A stretch of 64,000 nt of DNA. Origin: Anastatus disparis. Taxonomy: Eukaryota > Arthropoda > Insecta > Hymenoptera > Eupelmidae. Where the stretch lies: NCBI GenBank assembly GCA_017163975.1, contig JAFFSR010000218.1, forward strand, positions 868,001-932,000, read 5' to 3'. A model generated the notes under the pieces. That model saw only the letters and a program-made list of their open reading frames with translations. It had not been told where the DNA came from and made no database searches. Made by a program: the position numbers and the translations under genes. Below, piece after piece: positions 32,800 to 44,357 of the stretch (the stretch's first letter is position 1; the number at the start of each line of letters is the position of its first letter).

Positions 32800-33873
32800 A
32801 TGGCTTCGAAAAGAAAATCATCAGATCAAGCTTTAGAAAACAAAGCATTAAAAGCTAGAAAAATAGATAATCAAGGAAATCTCTTCAGTGAAGAATGTAC
32901 CATAATTTGGAAAATAATTCAAAATTCACATGATCATATGGCTGATGAGAATTTTGATTCAGAATTTCACCTTGTACTTGCAGGTGTTACTGAAATGGAG
33001 ATGATGATTAGTTGTTATTTAAAAAAAGATTTGGCTTTTCATGATTATTATCAAATAGTATTGAAATGGGATGAATATTTTTGTCATGGTATCCCTTTCG
33101 ACTCCTCTGAATATATGGTTATATCATTATCTCTTATTGATAAAAATAATAGAATACACAACACCCAGAAAAAAGTTATAGAAGATGTAATAGAGCTAGA
33201 TTCTGACATGAATTTTCCAAAGTTCATTAAAAAAGATGATCTATTTGATATTTTTTTCTCAAATGAAGAATTGACTATCCACTGCAAAATACACCATAGC
33301 AAGGAAAGAAATAAAACTGAAATTCATCAACTAAAAGTACTCGATAATTTTGAAAATTTGTTTAAAAGTGGAGAGTTTAGTGATATGAAGTTTATCATAG
33401 ACAATAAAGAATTAAAAGTGCACAAAAATATTTTATCGGTACAAAGTCCAGTATTCCAAGCAATGTTCAAATACGATACTCAAGAACAGAGAAGTGATTC
33501 TGTTGAAATAATTGATATAAACTACAAAACAATGAAAGAAGTTTTAAGATTTATTTATTCAGGAAAAGTTGACAATCTTAAAAGAATGGCTAAGGATATT
33601 TTTGTAGCGGCTGAAAAGTACGAAATCAGTGCATTAAAGACGATCTGTGAGAACGAATTAATTGCGTCTTTAAGTATTGAAAATATTAGTGTGACGTTAA
33701 AGTTGATTGATCAATATGATTCGAAAAATCTTAAAAAAAGTGTCTTGGATTTTATTTCGCATAATGCAGAAGATATTAAAAATACAGAAGATTTTCAGAA
33801 AACACTTGATACTTTGTCAAATAATTTGTTAAAAGAAATGATTAAACAAGTAATATCAAACCTATGGGAATAG
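32800..33873 (+). CDS. MATH-BTB protein, SPOP/TDPOZ-like, intact copy
   Basis: 357 residues from ATG at 32800; the frame is open 7 codons further but without an ATG. A basic N-terminus (MASKRK, RKID) precedes a divergent MATH-like region (about 30-165). The BTB domain (about 183-285) has FSDMKFIIDNKELKVHKNIL, the conserved KVHKNILSVQSPVF core and VLRFIYSGKV. A BACK-like C-terminus (290-350) follows. Such proteins recruit substrates to cullin-3 ubiquitin ligases in the nucleus or cytoplasm. The MATH part is weak, so substrate type cannot be guessed. It lies on the opposite strand to the surrounding IR genes. TD-POZ genes are often expanded in insects. A candidate poly(A) signal (AATAAA) lies near 34346. 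Confidence 0.85.
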   Translation: MASKRKSSDQALENKALKARKIDNQGNLFSEECTIIWKIIQNSHDHMADENFDSEFHLVLAGVTEMEMMISCYLKKDLAFHDYYQIVLKWDEYFCHGIPFDSSEYMVISLSLIDKNNRIHNTQKKVIEDVIELDSDMNFPKFIKKDDLFDIFFSNEELTIHCKIHHSKERNKTEIHQLKVLDNFENLFKSGEFSDMKFIIDNKELKVHKNILSVQSPVFQAMFKYDTQEQRSDSVEIIDINYKTMKEVLRFIYSGKVDNLKRMAKDIFVAAEKYEISALKTICENELIASLSIENISVTLKLIDQYDSKNLKKSVLDFISHNAEDIKNTEDFQKTLDTLSNNLLKEMIKQVISNLWE

Positions 33874-34872
33874 GCATCGTTATTTTGATATGATAAATAA
33901 CTTTTCATAAAAGTATCAATGTAAAATATTTTCGAATCATAAGTTTATATTGAGTGATTGTTTACGTATTTATTAATAGATGTACGTATTAGTATGTATT
34001 GATGTTTAAATTAATCTATGTTACTTAGTTGTACAAAGTTTGTTATAGTTTTCAAAATTTTTCTGATTACACATTGCTGTTACTGTGTAAGACAAATGTA
34101 CAGCATTGGAAATATACAATTTCCTTGAATTTATCAATACTTTCAGATTCTGATTTAGTGGTATCAATGACTGTTTACTTTTTCAAACATTTAATGACTT
34201 CGTTTATAAATAATATGTATGCGTACGAATATAGTAAACTTTTCCGTTTTCATTGATGTATTAATCTAAAATTACACCTTAAATATTCGAACGTTTAATT
34301 TTTTTTTTGATGATTGTAATTTTATAATTGTTCTTCAGAAATATAATAAAGAACAATTTATAAAAAAAAGTATAGAAAGTTTTATATTTATTCAACCCAC
34401 AATCATAGCATTTTGATAACTATTAAAATTTACACCTAAACAGGTTGCATGAACCTAAAAATTCATTAGTCAGTTTCTACTAAATATTTACAATGACAGT
34501 AATGAGATTCTTTTCAAAAGAACCATAATAATAAAAATTGTTTGTTTTTTTTTCATGTACAATTTTCAAAATCACAATATAATATAGATTTTCAGTATTT
34601 ATCTTAACATGAATTATTGTGATGGATCTAAAATCAATATGCAATGGATTGCACAAATTAAATATATTGTACATAATTATTTTGACAAATTTATATAAGA
34701 TCTGTTTTATTTAGTTTAAAAATAAGCGAAAAAATTGAAATTTAATTTTGACAAAATCCAAAAGATCAATATATAGACAAAGCTTTTTATATGTAATAAC
34801 TATATAACCACTGATCTGTGAATTATCCAAAATAATGTTATTTAGCGTTGTAACTTAGGCTCATTAGCTATC
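33874..34872. other. 3' flank of the BTB gene and of the alpha IR fragment
   Basis: Up to about 34.5 kb it matches the 3' flank of the first BTB gene. From about 34.6 kb it resembles the 3' flank of alpha IR genes (AATATATTGTACATAAT...GATAGATTTATA-like). No additional gene. Confidence 0.5.
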
Positions 34873-35190
34873 TCATATTACATGTACATTTGATAATGCC
34901 AGTTTCAATGAAGCACAAGTGATTTCGATTATGAAAACTAAAAATGAAATTAAACATCCGCCAAAAATTAAAAAGTATAGTACGTAACTTAATTTTCGTT
35001 GATATTCTTTTCTTGTTAATTTTGTAAAATCATGATACCATAGATCTATGATGCCACTTTCGAAAATTCGATTTATAATTTTTTCCAATCTACTGCGGTA
35101 TGGTAAATTCCGTGCCATGTGTATCACTTTTATATCAGGAAATGGTCTGTTGTCTAAAATATTTATTACCCAACCATTTGCTATTTTGAA
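34873..35190 (-). pseudogene. C-terminal fragment of an alpha ionotropic receptor
   Basis: About 105 codons from KIANGWVINILDNRPFP to the M3 segment (VLYFLIFGGCLISFLVFIIE) and C-terminus match the S2-M3 part of the alpha genes. Everything upstream (signal peptide, S1, M1, pore, M2) is absent. About 16 codons between EYQRKL and VLYFL are deleted in frame. It lies directly 3' of beta gene 36828, as do the other two alpha fragments relative to their beta neighbours. Confidence 0.8.
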
Positions 35191-36420
35191 AAAACTAATC
35201 ATATTCATTTTCAATAATTTACAGTAAAATTAATTTTCAATTTTATACCTTTATTTATATTAAGTTATTTTCATATATTATATAAATAGCGTCATATTTA
35301 GACTATTCAAAATGCATTTTTTTTTAAATAAACGGCATTAAAGCAAAGATAATTAATAAATAAATTGAAATAAGAAATTGTAACAGTTTTATGGTTCTTG
35401 TTTGGTCTAAATATATTGCAAATATTAATTACTTACTATTTTCATCTATAGATTTCAAAGGAAGATCGTAGTAAGTAATTATTTCAATTTTGAATAATTT
35501 ATAGAAAAACTATTTGCTTGAAAATATTTTTATTTTAAGTGCACATGCCTTTTGTATTTTAATAAATAATTAACAATTTTTCAAAGTAGCAATAATAGAA
35601 AAAGTTTATTAAATCTCATAATTAAATGTCTACGTATATAAAGTTTAAATAATTTAATAATTTAACTTTTATCGGGGTAGTAAAAAGATACTATTGATTA
35701 TAAAAATAAAGAATAACATTAAAAGTTGTATCGTCTAGTGTAAAAATTGATCGTCGACATTTTATGAATAATGCTAATAACTTTGTCGGAGGAAACCTAA
35801 GATATTAGTAAATACGACAGTAAAAAAGTTAAAATTAAAATTTTCATTAATTCATTCTGAAAATAAATTGTCGCATTTATAATTAACGAAAAGAAATTGG
35901 AAATATTTCTTGAAAGTATTCTGAAATTTTGAAGAGAATGTCAGAGTACATGGTATTTATCGAAAAATAATAAATTTCCATAAGTTTATTAAGTTTTATT
36001 CTTTTACAAATCATGCTTATAGATCAAATATTCTTAATGTTAATAATATTACACATTTTAATTTTTTATTGATTAATTCGGAAGAAATACAATACATACA
36101 AGAAGAAATTGAAGAAAAAGACGTTGAAAAGTAATATCAATACCAAATTATAATATTTAATATATAATATTTCGTAAATATCATGCGTAAGAAGGGCGGA
36201 TTAACATGATCGGTGTGATGTAATGACTTGCCGGTTAATACATTCGAAAGACAGGGGACCGAATCTTCGTCAGATTGGACTTCATCGAAGACTTGTTTGC
36301 TATAAATTGTTTTTCCGCTTTTTTAGTGGTTGGGATCCAAGTTGTAAACCGATCAGTGTGTTTGCCTGAGTAAGAAATCAAAAAATTAAAGTAATAGGCT
36401 TCTAACCAGTAAACATCTCA

Positions 36421-36466
<46 letters not shown>

Positions 36467-36827
36467 GTAATGTCAAATACTTTGGGACTGGTGTCACTTG
36501 GTTCTTATTATGAGTGAAATTTTTTTCCAATTCGTAATTCCAAGCTTCTCTCGCATTTTAATTGCAATAACGTGGATAAAAATTCAAACGTATTCACTAA
36601 AAGAGTGCACTGTATTAAAGTCTTGATTTTTTTTTAACTTGAAGGATAGTTTTTTATATGAAAATTATGAGACATACCGCATCTTTTCAATGAGCCAATG
36701 GAAAAAAAAATATTTAATTATTTGAATTTTTTTTTAATTTATAATCAAGCTCATCCTCTTGCCATTATGATAACGAAAATGTTACTGATTTCGTAAAACC
36801 ACCATAAATTATGATCAATTGAGTTAA
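35191..36827. other. Duplicated intergenic spacer (alpha fragment to beta gene)
   Basis: No gene. It is homologous to about 44.9-46.5 kb and 55.6-56.5 kb (shared AGTAAGTAATTATTT, AGAGTGCACTGTATT and TGTTTTAAT...AAACCACCATAAA blocks). It is therefore part of a repeated alpha-beta unit. Confidence 0.55.
36418..36466. repeat. (AAT)n microsatellite
   Basis: About 15 uninterrupted AAT units in the spacer 3' of beta gene 36828. Not present in the homologous spacers. Confidence 0.95.
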
Positions 36828-38687
36828 CTAATGACCTATAAGATTTTTAGATACATACGATAAAATATTTCTCTCTAATTTCCAAATAATTTCTATTACA
36901 AAAACAATAAATGATAATAAATTTCCAGCGATAAGTAGAAAGCATAAAATTTTATTTAAACTTTCATCTGCATCTTCATTTAATGAATTAACTGTAGCCA
37001 TCTTGCGATTTACCTTCCTTTCTAGTTTTATGGCCAATTCGTCAAACCATAATGTTATAAAACCACTTTCAAAAACACGGCTTATTATCTTTTCTACTCT
37101 AGTAAGATATGGTAAATTTTTAGCCATAAATGTCGACCTTAAACCAGGATATACCTTATTATCTAAAACGTTTAAGATCCAATCATTTGTCACCGTCGAA
37201 TATCTTTGTGTCATCATACGTACGATGTACTCGTCTGCACAGTGTATGTTAAGATCATCGTCAAATAGAAATGCTGTATTCTGATTTCTTTTTTTTTTTT
37301 CAACTATAGGTATAGTGACGCTTAAATTTAATTGGCGTAGTAAGTGTTCCGCGAACGGTTTTGAAGCATTTAAAGAGCCCATTTTAATATTTAAATCAAT
37401 CACATCCTGTATACTTTTAATATGATAAAATTTCTTTTCCAAAATAAATATGTTTACTAAACTATCGATTAATTCTGATGAAAATGCAATTGATATAGTG
37501 GTAAAACATAAAAATATAATCTTTTCAGTTACCTTTTGTGGTTCTGATGTCGGGCTCAAACCAATCAGAATCATTATTAAATTAAACGGTGATAAGAATT
37601 TGGAACCACAATGAAGTAAGCGTATAGATGCATTGATAAACATAAAAAATAAAACTAATGTACCAAGTATTATAATAAAATACCAAGGAAAGGAATTTTC
37701 ATAATAACCATACTGTTTTATAACACATGTTGGGACATCAGGATAAAATGGAACTATGATACAAATTAAATCAGACGAAAAACTATGCAGCCACATCGCT
37801 GAAATTTGAAAATGAAATCCACGTTCTCTTAGTGCATCCATAGCAGTTTTGATTGGCCTTTTATCAGGTGGAAATTTAATATCAACAGTGAAATTCATTG
37901 TTTCACTTATACATTTAAACAATTTAGGATCTGCTCCTGATACTGCATCCAATTTATTTTTACCTTTGAAATTTCTTTTTATGTTAACTCCTATACGATG
38001 AAAAACTGTTACTTTCAAAGTATACTGATGTAAATTTTTTAATTTATCAGAGAAAAGTTCACTATTCTGAGAAAATGGTTCCTTTTTATATTTATTTATA
38101 AAAGGATTGTAATCATGAACCAAAGCATAAGAATAATTAGATAGCGCATTAATTATTTTTCTTCCTTTATTTTTTTGAGAAAAGAATTCTATAATACATA
38201 TATTCAAATAATGTTTTGACCACAATGTTTTAAAATTATCTTTAAAATCAAAACTTCTTTTATTATTATTTTTTATTAAAACAAGAATATATGGTCTTGC
38301 TTCAACAGTAGTATTTAAAAATTTATTCATAATCACAATGTATTTACCTAACGCCAATAAATTTTTTTGAAAATCAATGTTATCAGCAATCATTATGTAT
38401 AATAATGTACGTTGAGCTTTAAACGTTAACATTGCCTCAACATATTTAGGATCATCTTCTATATTAATGGTATAAGATCGAAATTGACTTGCAATTTCTT
38501 TAACAATAACTATACACGCGGGAGACATCAATCTTGACCCTCTGGTTAGAAATCTAACTTCCCTTGTATGCAGATTTTCCGCCATATACTGTGATAAATG
38601 TTTTGACCACTCGATTTCTTGACTATTTGTTCTCCAAAAAATAATAAACCCAAAAATAATTTTTAAAATTAATATTTTAATATTCAT
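36828..38687 (-). CDS. Divergent ionotropic receptor, beta subfamily (36828)
   Basis: A 619-residue intronless frame. Signal peptide 1-22 (MNIKILILKIIFGFIIFWRT), S1-containing extracellular region to about 330, M1 335-357, pore segment 366-380 (LSPFNLIMILIGLSP), M2 389-412, S2 lobe 415-575, M3 580-601, short cytoplasmic tail ending LIGH. Unlike the intact alpha genes it keeps the S1 motifs: LHQYTLKVT near 219 and SGADPKLFKCISETMNFTV near 250-268. Insect IRs are ligand-gated cation channels, usually paired with a co-receptor. Its first 39 residues and ~550 bp of 5' flank are nearly identical to gene 40479, whereas the body is clearly more divergent. Ligand unknown. Confidence 0.87.
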   Translation of the reverse strand: MNIKILILKIIFGFIIFWRTNSQEIEWSKHLSQYMAENLHTREVRFLTRGSRLMSPACIVIVKEIASQFRSYTINIEDDPKYVEAMLTFKAQRTLLYIMIADNIDFQKNLLALGKYIVIMNKFLNTTVEARPYILVLIKNNNKRSFDFKDNFKTLWSKHYLNICIIEFFSQKNKGRKIINALSNYSYALVHDYNPFINKYKKEPFSQNSELFSDKLKNLHQYTLKVTVFHRIGVNIKRNFKGKNKLDAVSGADPKLFKCISETMNFTVDIKFPPDKRPIKTAMDALRERGFHFQISAMWLHSFSSDLICIIVPFYPDVPTCVIKQYGYYENSFPWYFIIILGTLVLFFMFINASIRLLHCGSKFLSPFNLIMILIGLSPTSEPQKVTEKIIFLCFTTISIAFSSELIDSLVNIFILEKKFYHIKSIQDVIDLNIKMGSLNASKPFAEHLLRQLNLSVTIPIVEKKKRNQNTAFLFDDDLNIHCADEYIVRMMTQRYSTVTNDWILNVLDNKVYPGLRSTFMAKNLPYLTRVEKIISRVFESGFITLWFDELAIKLERKVNRKMATVNSLNEDADESLNKILCFLLIAGNLLSFIVFVIEIIWKLERNILSYVSKNLIGH

Positions 38688-39579
38688 TTTTATTATAAAT
38701 TATTATTTTATTTCAACTTTTACGAAACTTTTTAAAAGAAAATTTTACAAATATTCGTTGGAATATATTTCTCTAATTATAGTATTTATTAAAGGAAATA
38801 CGTAATATACTTAAAAAAATGTAAATCTCCACTAAACATCACTAATTTTTCTTTACCTAACAATTTTATGGTACAGAGGTAAATTGAAAATAATTTTGAA
38901 ATAAACTTTACTAAATATTCGACTAAATGGGTGTATTGTTTTGATGTAAAAATAATGCAACTATTTTGAAGTGTAGACTTTTTAACAATGCAGTTTTTTA
39001 ATGCAAAAAGTCAATAAATCAAGACTTCTGAAATTACGATTATCACTTTCATATTAATATTTTATAACGAATATACCATTAACATAAACTATTCAGAGAA
39101 ATCAATAATTTTCATCTATTATATTGGAGACATTTAATCTCTTAAAATGTAATTATAAAATCATAAAGTATAGTATTTTTTCTAGTAAAATTTTTAAACG
39201 CTGTTTTAATCACCAAACTAATAAAATATTAATTTTTCCGCCTTTTAACATAAAAATCGCAACTTCATTTACGATTTTGATTACGCAAAACTGGCATAGA
39301 AAATCGAAATCCGTTTACCTTGTTGGGAACAATTCTACACCCTATAGTTATGGCAAAATAGATTTTCCACTTTTTTTGACCCCAACCACATCCGTGCGAC
39401 AAAATGACTTATTTTGGTCACTAGTAGAGTAAAGAAATGACCTATTTTGGTCACTAGTAGAGTAATGTACTATTTTTCGAAATTCATTTCAGCCCTCACT
39501 TTGGCTCGGCTATAAACTCCACGTTTTGAAAATGAAGCCTATTTAGACCTGTTGAAAAATGTATTATTAATTTATTTAT
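38688..39579. other. Beta gene 5' flank with a foreign-looking segment
   Basis: 38688-39243 is near-identical to 42339-42900 upstream of gene 40479. Homology stops after TTAATTTTTCCGCC. 39244-39579 is unique and contains a tandem pair (about 39396-39464) of the unit AAATGACCTATTTTGGTCAC plus TAGTAGAGTAA, then TAATGTACTATTTTT. The last motif resembles the terminal motif of the hairpin elements. No complete element is delimited. Confidence 0.45.
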
Positions 39580-39761
39580 GTCTGATATGTAAGAGGCATT
39601 TGATATCTTGACCATGTGGTTAGAAATTGAACTTACCTTGTTTCCAGATTTTCCGTCATATATTTTAATAAATACTTTGACCACTCAATTTCTTGACTAT
39701 TCGTTTTCCAAAAAATAATAAATCCAATCATAAATTTCAAATTTAAAAATTTAATGTTCAT
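39580..39761 (-). pseudogene. N-terminal relic of a beta ionotropic receptor
   Basis: From ATG at 39761 a beta-type signal peptide and mature start can be read (FWKTNSQEIEWSKYLLKYM). After 42 codons (ending NLETR) there is TAA where paralogues have GAA (TREVRF). Recognisable homology lasts about 10 more codons to WSRYQ and then ends. Only about 60 of ~620 codons remain. Confidence 0.8.
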
Positions 39762-40478
39762 TTTTTTTCTTTATTTAATATTTTAATTTTATTTAGCGTT
39801 CACGAAAGTTCTTCAAAGGAGAGCTTAAATGTTTATTGTATTGACAGAATATTTTAGAAAAATTCTATATTTTTTATTGCCATTTTATAAATTTTGATCA
39901 ATTGTTTCCGAAAAATATTACATTAGATATTTTTTTAGCTAATGTTAAATTTACATGACTAATTCAATCTAATGATTAAAAACTGATAACAGAGTTAAAT
40001 CGAAATTGATTGCAACTATTTGAAATCGTAGAATGCAAAAGATCAATAAATCTCGACTACTTGTAAAATAAAAATATTTGCTTTTACATTAACATTTTGT
40101 AATGAATATACATAAATTATTCAGAGAAATCGATAATTTCTATTTATTATATTAGTGCCATTTAATCTTTTAGAACATAAATATAAAATTTTAATGTCCC
40201 TCGTAGATTTTAAAATATTGCAAATGAGCTTTAAACTAGGAATTGAAAATAGGCAAAAATGCTTACATTTTAAATATTTCAAAACTATTAAAGAATCAAC
40301 CGATTTTTATGCTTAAAAACATTGTGATGATTATCGTTGGAAAAGTGGAATTCATTAATTATTTGACATTTTTTAAATTTATCATTAAGTGTATACGCTT
40401 GCCATTTTAATAACAATAATCTTACTGATTCGTAAACCACCATAAACTATAATCAGTTAGCATGATGAATTACGTAAA

Positions 40479-42338
40479 CTAATGACCAATAAGATTAATA
40501 GATATATGAGATAATATATTTGTCCCTAATTTCCAAATAATTTCGATTATAAAAACAATAAATGATGATAAATTTCCAGCCATAAGTAGAAAGCATAACA
40601 TTTTATTTAGAATTTCATCTTGATCTTCTTCATTCGAAGAATTAACTGTTGCTAGCATACGATTTACCCTAATTTCTAGATTTTTCGTTAATTCGTCAAA
40701 CCAAAAAGGTATAAAACCACTTTCATAAACTCGACTTACTATTTTCTCCATTCTAGGAAGATATGGTAAATTTTTAGCCATAAATATCGACCTTACACCA
40801 GGATATACCCTATTATCTAGAACGTTTAAAATCCAATCATTTGTCACTTTCGAATATTTTTGTGTCAGCATACGTATAATGTACTCGTCTTGACAGTGTA
40901 TATTAACATCATCGTCAAATAAAATTGCTGTCGATTGATTTCTTCTTTTTTTTTCAAATGCGGACATAGTATTGTTTAATTTTAAATCGTTTAGTAAACG
41001 CCCCACGAATCCCATTGAAAGATTTAAAGCACTCATTTTAATGTCCAACTCAACTACATCCTGTATACTTTTAATATTATAGAATTTCTTTTCCAAAATA
41101 AAAATATTTACCAAACTGTCTATTAATTCTGATGAAAATGCAATTGATATACAAGTAAAGCATAAAAATATAATCTTTTCAGTTATCTTTTGTGGTTCTG
41201 ATGTCGGGCTTAAACCAATTAAAATCAATATTAAATTAAACGGTGATAAGAATTTAGAACCACAATGAAGTGAGCGAATAGTCACATAAATAAAAATAAA
41301 AAATATAACTAATGTACCAAGTATTAAAATAAAATACCAAGGAATGGATTTTTCATAATAACCATGTTGTTTTACAACACATGTTATATCATCAGGATAA
41401 AAGGGAACCATGATACTAATTAAATGTCTCGAAAATCCATGTAAGTAAAAAGCTGTCACTTGAAAATCAAATTTACGTCTGATTAATGCATTCATAGAAG
41501 CCGTTGATATGCTCTGAGATGGCAATTCAAGATCAACAGTAAAATTCATTATTTCACTTATACATTTAAACAATTTAGGATCTGTTCCTGTTACTGCATC
41601 CAATTTATTTTCACCTTGAAAGTTTTTTTTCAAGGCAACTCCTACGCGATATACAATTGTTGCTTTTAGAGTATATGCATGTAAATTTTTTAATTTATCA
41701 GGAAAAAGTTCACTATTCTGAGAAAATGGTTCCTTTTTATATTCATTTATAAAAGGATTATAATGATGAACCAAAGCATAAGAATAATTAAAAAGTGCAT
41801 TATTTATTTTTGCTTGGTTGTTTTTTTGAGAAAACATTTCTATAATACAGATATTCAAATAATGTTTTGACCACAATCTTTTAAAATATTCTTTAAAATT
41901 GTAACTTCTTTTATAATTATTCTCGATCAATATAAGAATATATGGTCTTGCTTGAACTGTTTTATCTAAAAATGTATTCATAGTCGTGATAAATTTATGT
42001 AACGTCGATAAATTTTCGTCAAAATAAATATCATCAGCAATCATTATATATAATAATGTACGATGAGCTTTAAACGTTAACATTGTCTCAACATATTCAG
42101 GATCAACTTCAATGTTTATAATATAAGATTGTAATTTACTTGCAATCTCCTTAACGACAATCATACATTTGGGCGACATCAATCTTGACCATATGGTTAG
42201 AAATCTAACTTCTCTTGTTTTCAGATTTTCCGCCATATACTGTGATAAATGTTTTGACCACTCGATTTCTTGACTATTTGTTCTCCAAAAAATAATAAAC
42301 CCAAAAATAATTTTTAAAATTAATATTTTAATATTCAT
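40479..42338 (-). CDS. Divergent ionotropic receptor, beta subfamily (40479)
   Basis: A 619-residue intronless frame with signal peptide 1-22. S1 motifs LHAYTLKAT and TGTDPKLFKCISEIMNFTV are present. M1 is WYFILILGTLVIFFIFIYVT, with the pore LSPFNLILILIGLSP, M2 (FLCFTCISIAFSSELIDSLV), S2 lobe and M3 (MLCFLLMAGNLSSFIVFIIE). The N-terminal binding region (MSPKCMIVVKEIASKLQSYI and following) is closest to genes 46514 and 51124. The signal peptide and 5' flank are closest to 36828, so the gene appears mosaic. Likely chemosensory channel subunit. Confidence 0.87.
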   Translation of the reverse strand: MNIKILILKIIFGFIIFWRTNSQEIEWSKHLSQYMAENLKTREVRFLTIWSRLMSPKCMIVVKEIASKLQSYIINIEVDPEYVETMLTFKAHRTLLYIMIADDIYFDENLSTLHKFITTMNTFLDKTVQARPYILILIENNYKRSYNFKEYFKRLWSKHYLNICIIEMFSQKNNQAKINNALFNYSYALVHHYNPFINEYKKEPFSQNSELFPDKLKNLHAYTLKATIVYRVGVALKKNFQGENKLDAVTGTDPKLFKCISEIMNFTVDLELPSQSISTASMNALIRRKFDFQVTAFYLHGFSRHLISIMVPFYPDDITCVVKQHGYYEKSIPWYFILILGTLVIFFIFIYVTIRSLHCGSKFLSPFNLILILIGLSPTSEPQKITEKIIFLCFTCISIAFSSELIDSLVNIFILEKKFYNIKSIQDVVELDIKMSALNLSMGFVGRLLNDLKLNNTMSAFEKKRRNQSTAILFDDDVNIHCQDEYIIRMLTQKYSKVTNDWILNVLDNRVYPGVRSIFMAKNLPYLPRMEKIVSRVYESGFIPFWFDELTKNLEIRVNRMLATVNSSNEEDQDEILNKMLCFLLMAGNLSSFIVFIIEIIWKLGTNILSHISINLIGH

Positions 42339-42997
42339 TTTTATTATATATTATTATTTTATTTCAACTTTTACGAAACTTTTTAAAAGAAGAGTTTACA
42401 AATATTCGTTGGAATATATTTCTCTAATTATAGTATTTATTAAAGGAAATACGTAATATACTTAAAAAAATGTAAATCTCCACTAAACATTACTAATTTG
42501 TCTTTACCTAACAATTGAAATTTTATGGTACAGAGGTAAATCGAAAATAATTTTGAAATAAACTTTACTAAATATTCGACTAAATGGGTGTATTGTTTTG
42601 ATGTAAAAATAATGCAACTATTTTGAAGTGTAGACTTTTTAACAATGCAGTTTTTTAATGCAAAAAGTCAATAAATCAAGACTTCTGAAATTACAATTAC
42701 CACTTTCATATTAATATTTTATAACGAATATACCATTAACATAAACTATTCAGAGAAATCAATAATTTTCATCTATTATATTGGAGACATTTAATCTCTT
42801 AAAATGTAATTATAAAATCATAAAGTATAGTATTTTTTCTAGTAAAATTTTAAGACGCTGTTTTAATCACCAAATTAATAAAATATTAATTTTTCCGCCT
42901 TTAAACATTAAATTTTTTTAAAACAATCACTTAAATAGAAGAACAATAAATATTTAAATTTAATACAAGAATATAATTATTTGCCAGAATAGGCGCA
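42339..42997. other. 5' flank of beta gene 40479
   Basis: Near-identical to 38688-39243 for about 560 bp, then AT-rich sequence leading to the alpha pseudogene. No gene seen. Confidence 0.55.
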
Positions 42998-43800
42998 TTA
43001 ATTTGCTCGTAGTACGTGTATATTTAATAATGCCCATTTCAATCGGCAAGTTATTTCGATTGTAAAAACTAAAAGTGAAATTAAATATCCTCCGATAATC
43101 AAAAAGTACAGTAGGTTACTTAAGTTTTCTTCTTGCTGTTGATTGTTTAATGAAATCTTATTTTCCAATTTTTGTTGATACTCTGTTCTTAATGGTCTTG
43201 AAAAATCATAATATTACGAATCTATGATGCCACTCTCGAAAATTCGATTTATAATTTTCTCTAATCTACTAAGATAGGGTATAGTACATTACGTAACTAG
43301 TGCGGGAAGTGGGTGATCCCCGCACGGAAAGTTTGTCGCCCGAGCGAAGCGAGGGCGACAATTTCCGTGCGAGATCACCCATTTCTCGCACGTGTTACGT
43401 ATATTATTTTTCCACACAAGGTGTGGGAAGTTCGATTGGTCTTTTACATAATATATGATTGTATTTTACAAATTAATAATAAAAAAAAGAATGATATCAT
43501 TTTAAATTGAAATTCATATTACAAAAAAAAGAAATTGAATGTGGATTAGAGAATCGAGGATGTGATAATATAAACAAATATAATATTGTAAACTTTTTAT
43601 TTATTAAAAGAAAACGTAAGTGAAAGTACATTATTTGTTTGAAAAAAGAAATGTAGGTATTTCTATAAAAATTCAAATAAATCAATAAATTACATATTTA
43701 ATCAAAACATCATAGATAATTTTTTTACGAATTTAAATTTTAGAATTTACATTAAAATTAATTTTAATGTTATTACGATTGTTTAAAGTCAGTGTAATAT

Positions 43801-44196
43801 TTTTTTTCTTTGTTAAAATTGTAACCCCACTCTTTTATAATTCTTTCTTTGTTTCAATAATTTTCTCACTTACAATGCATACGCAAAAATTTTAGATTTT
43901 CGTTTTTATAATATTAAACATCTAATAAATGGTATTCTTCTTCTTTAAAATTGTAACCCCACTCTTTTAGATTTCTTTCTTTGCTTAAATAATTTTCTCA
44001 CTTACAATACATTCGCGAGAATTTTAGATTTTCGTTTTTATAATATTAATTATCTAATAAATGGTATTATTCTTTGTTAAAATTTTAACCTTACTCTTCT
44101 ATATTTTTTTTCTTTGTTCAAATAATTTTCTTACTTACAATGTTTACGCGAAAACTTTAGATTTTCGTTTTTATAATATTAAACATTTAACAAATT
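43801..44196. repeat. Three 132-bp tandem repeats inside copy A
   Basis: The phrase AAAATTGTAACCCCACTCTT recurs with exactly 132-bp spacing (GTAACC-type anchors at 43821, 43953, 44085). TTTTAGATTTTCGTTTTTAT closes each unit. Copies differ by scattered substitutions. Confidence 0.9.
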
Positions 44197-44229
44197 TATT
44201 TTATTCGTTGTAATATTATATTTTACACA

Positions 44230-44357
44230 GAGTGCGAGAATTTTTTCCCGCACTCTTTTTGCCGTGCGGGAATTTTTTTCCCGCACGCTTTTTTCCGTGT
44301 GGGAAGTTTTTTTCCGCACACTTTTTTCGTGCGGGAATAGGGCACTTCCCGTACGGA
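44230..44357. repeat. Array of four short inverted-repeat modules
   Basis: Successive hairpins of the form GTGCGGGAA, a T-run, then TTCCCGCAC (variants GTGCGAGAA, GTGTGGGAA). They lie just inside the TIR of copy A and use the same word as the TIR and palindrome arms. Confidence 0.88.

Noticed and set aside
43313..43510. Short open frame over the palindrome
   Set aside because: It runs through the hairpin and its terminal repeat. No conserved protein is recognised.
43801..44357. CRISPR-like array of regular repeats
   Set aside because: The 132-bp units are contiguous tandem repeats without spacers, in a eukaryotic transposon.
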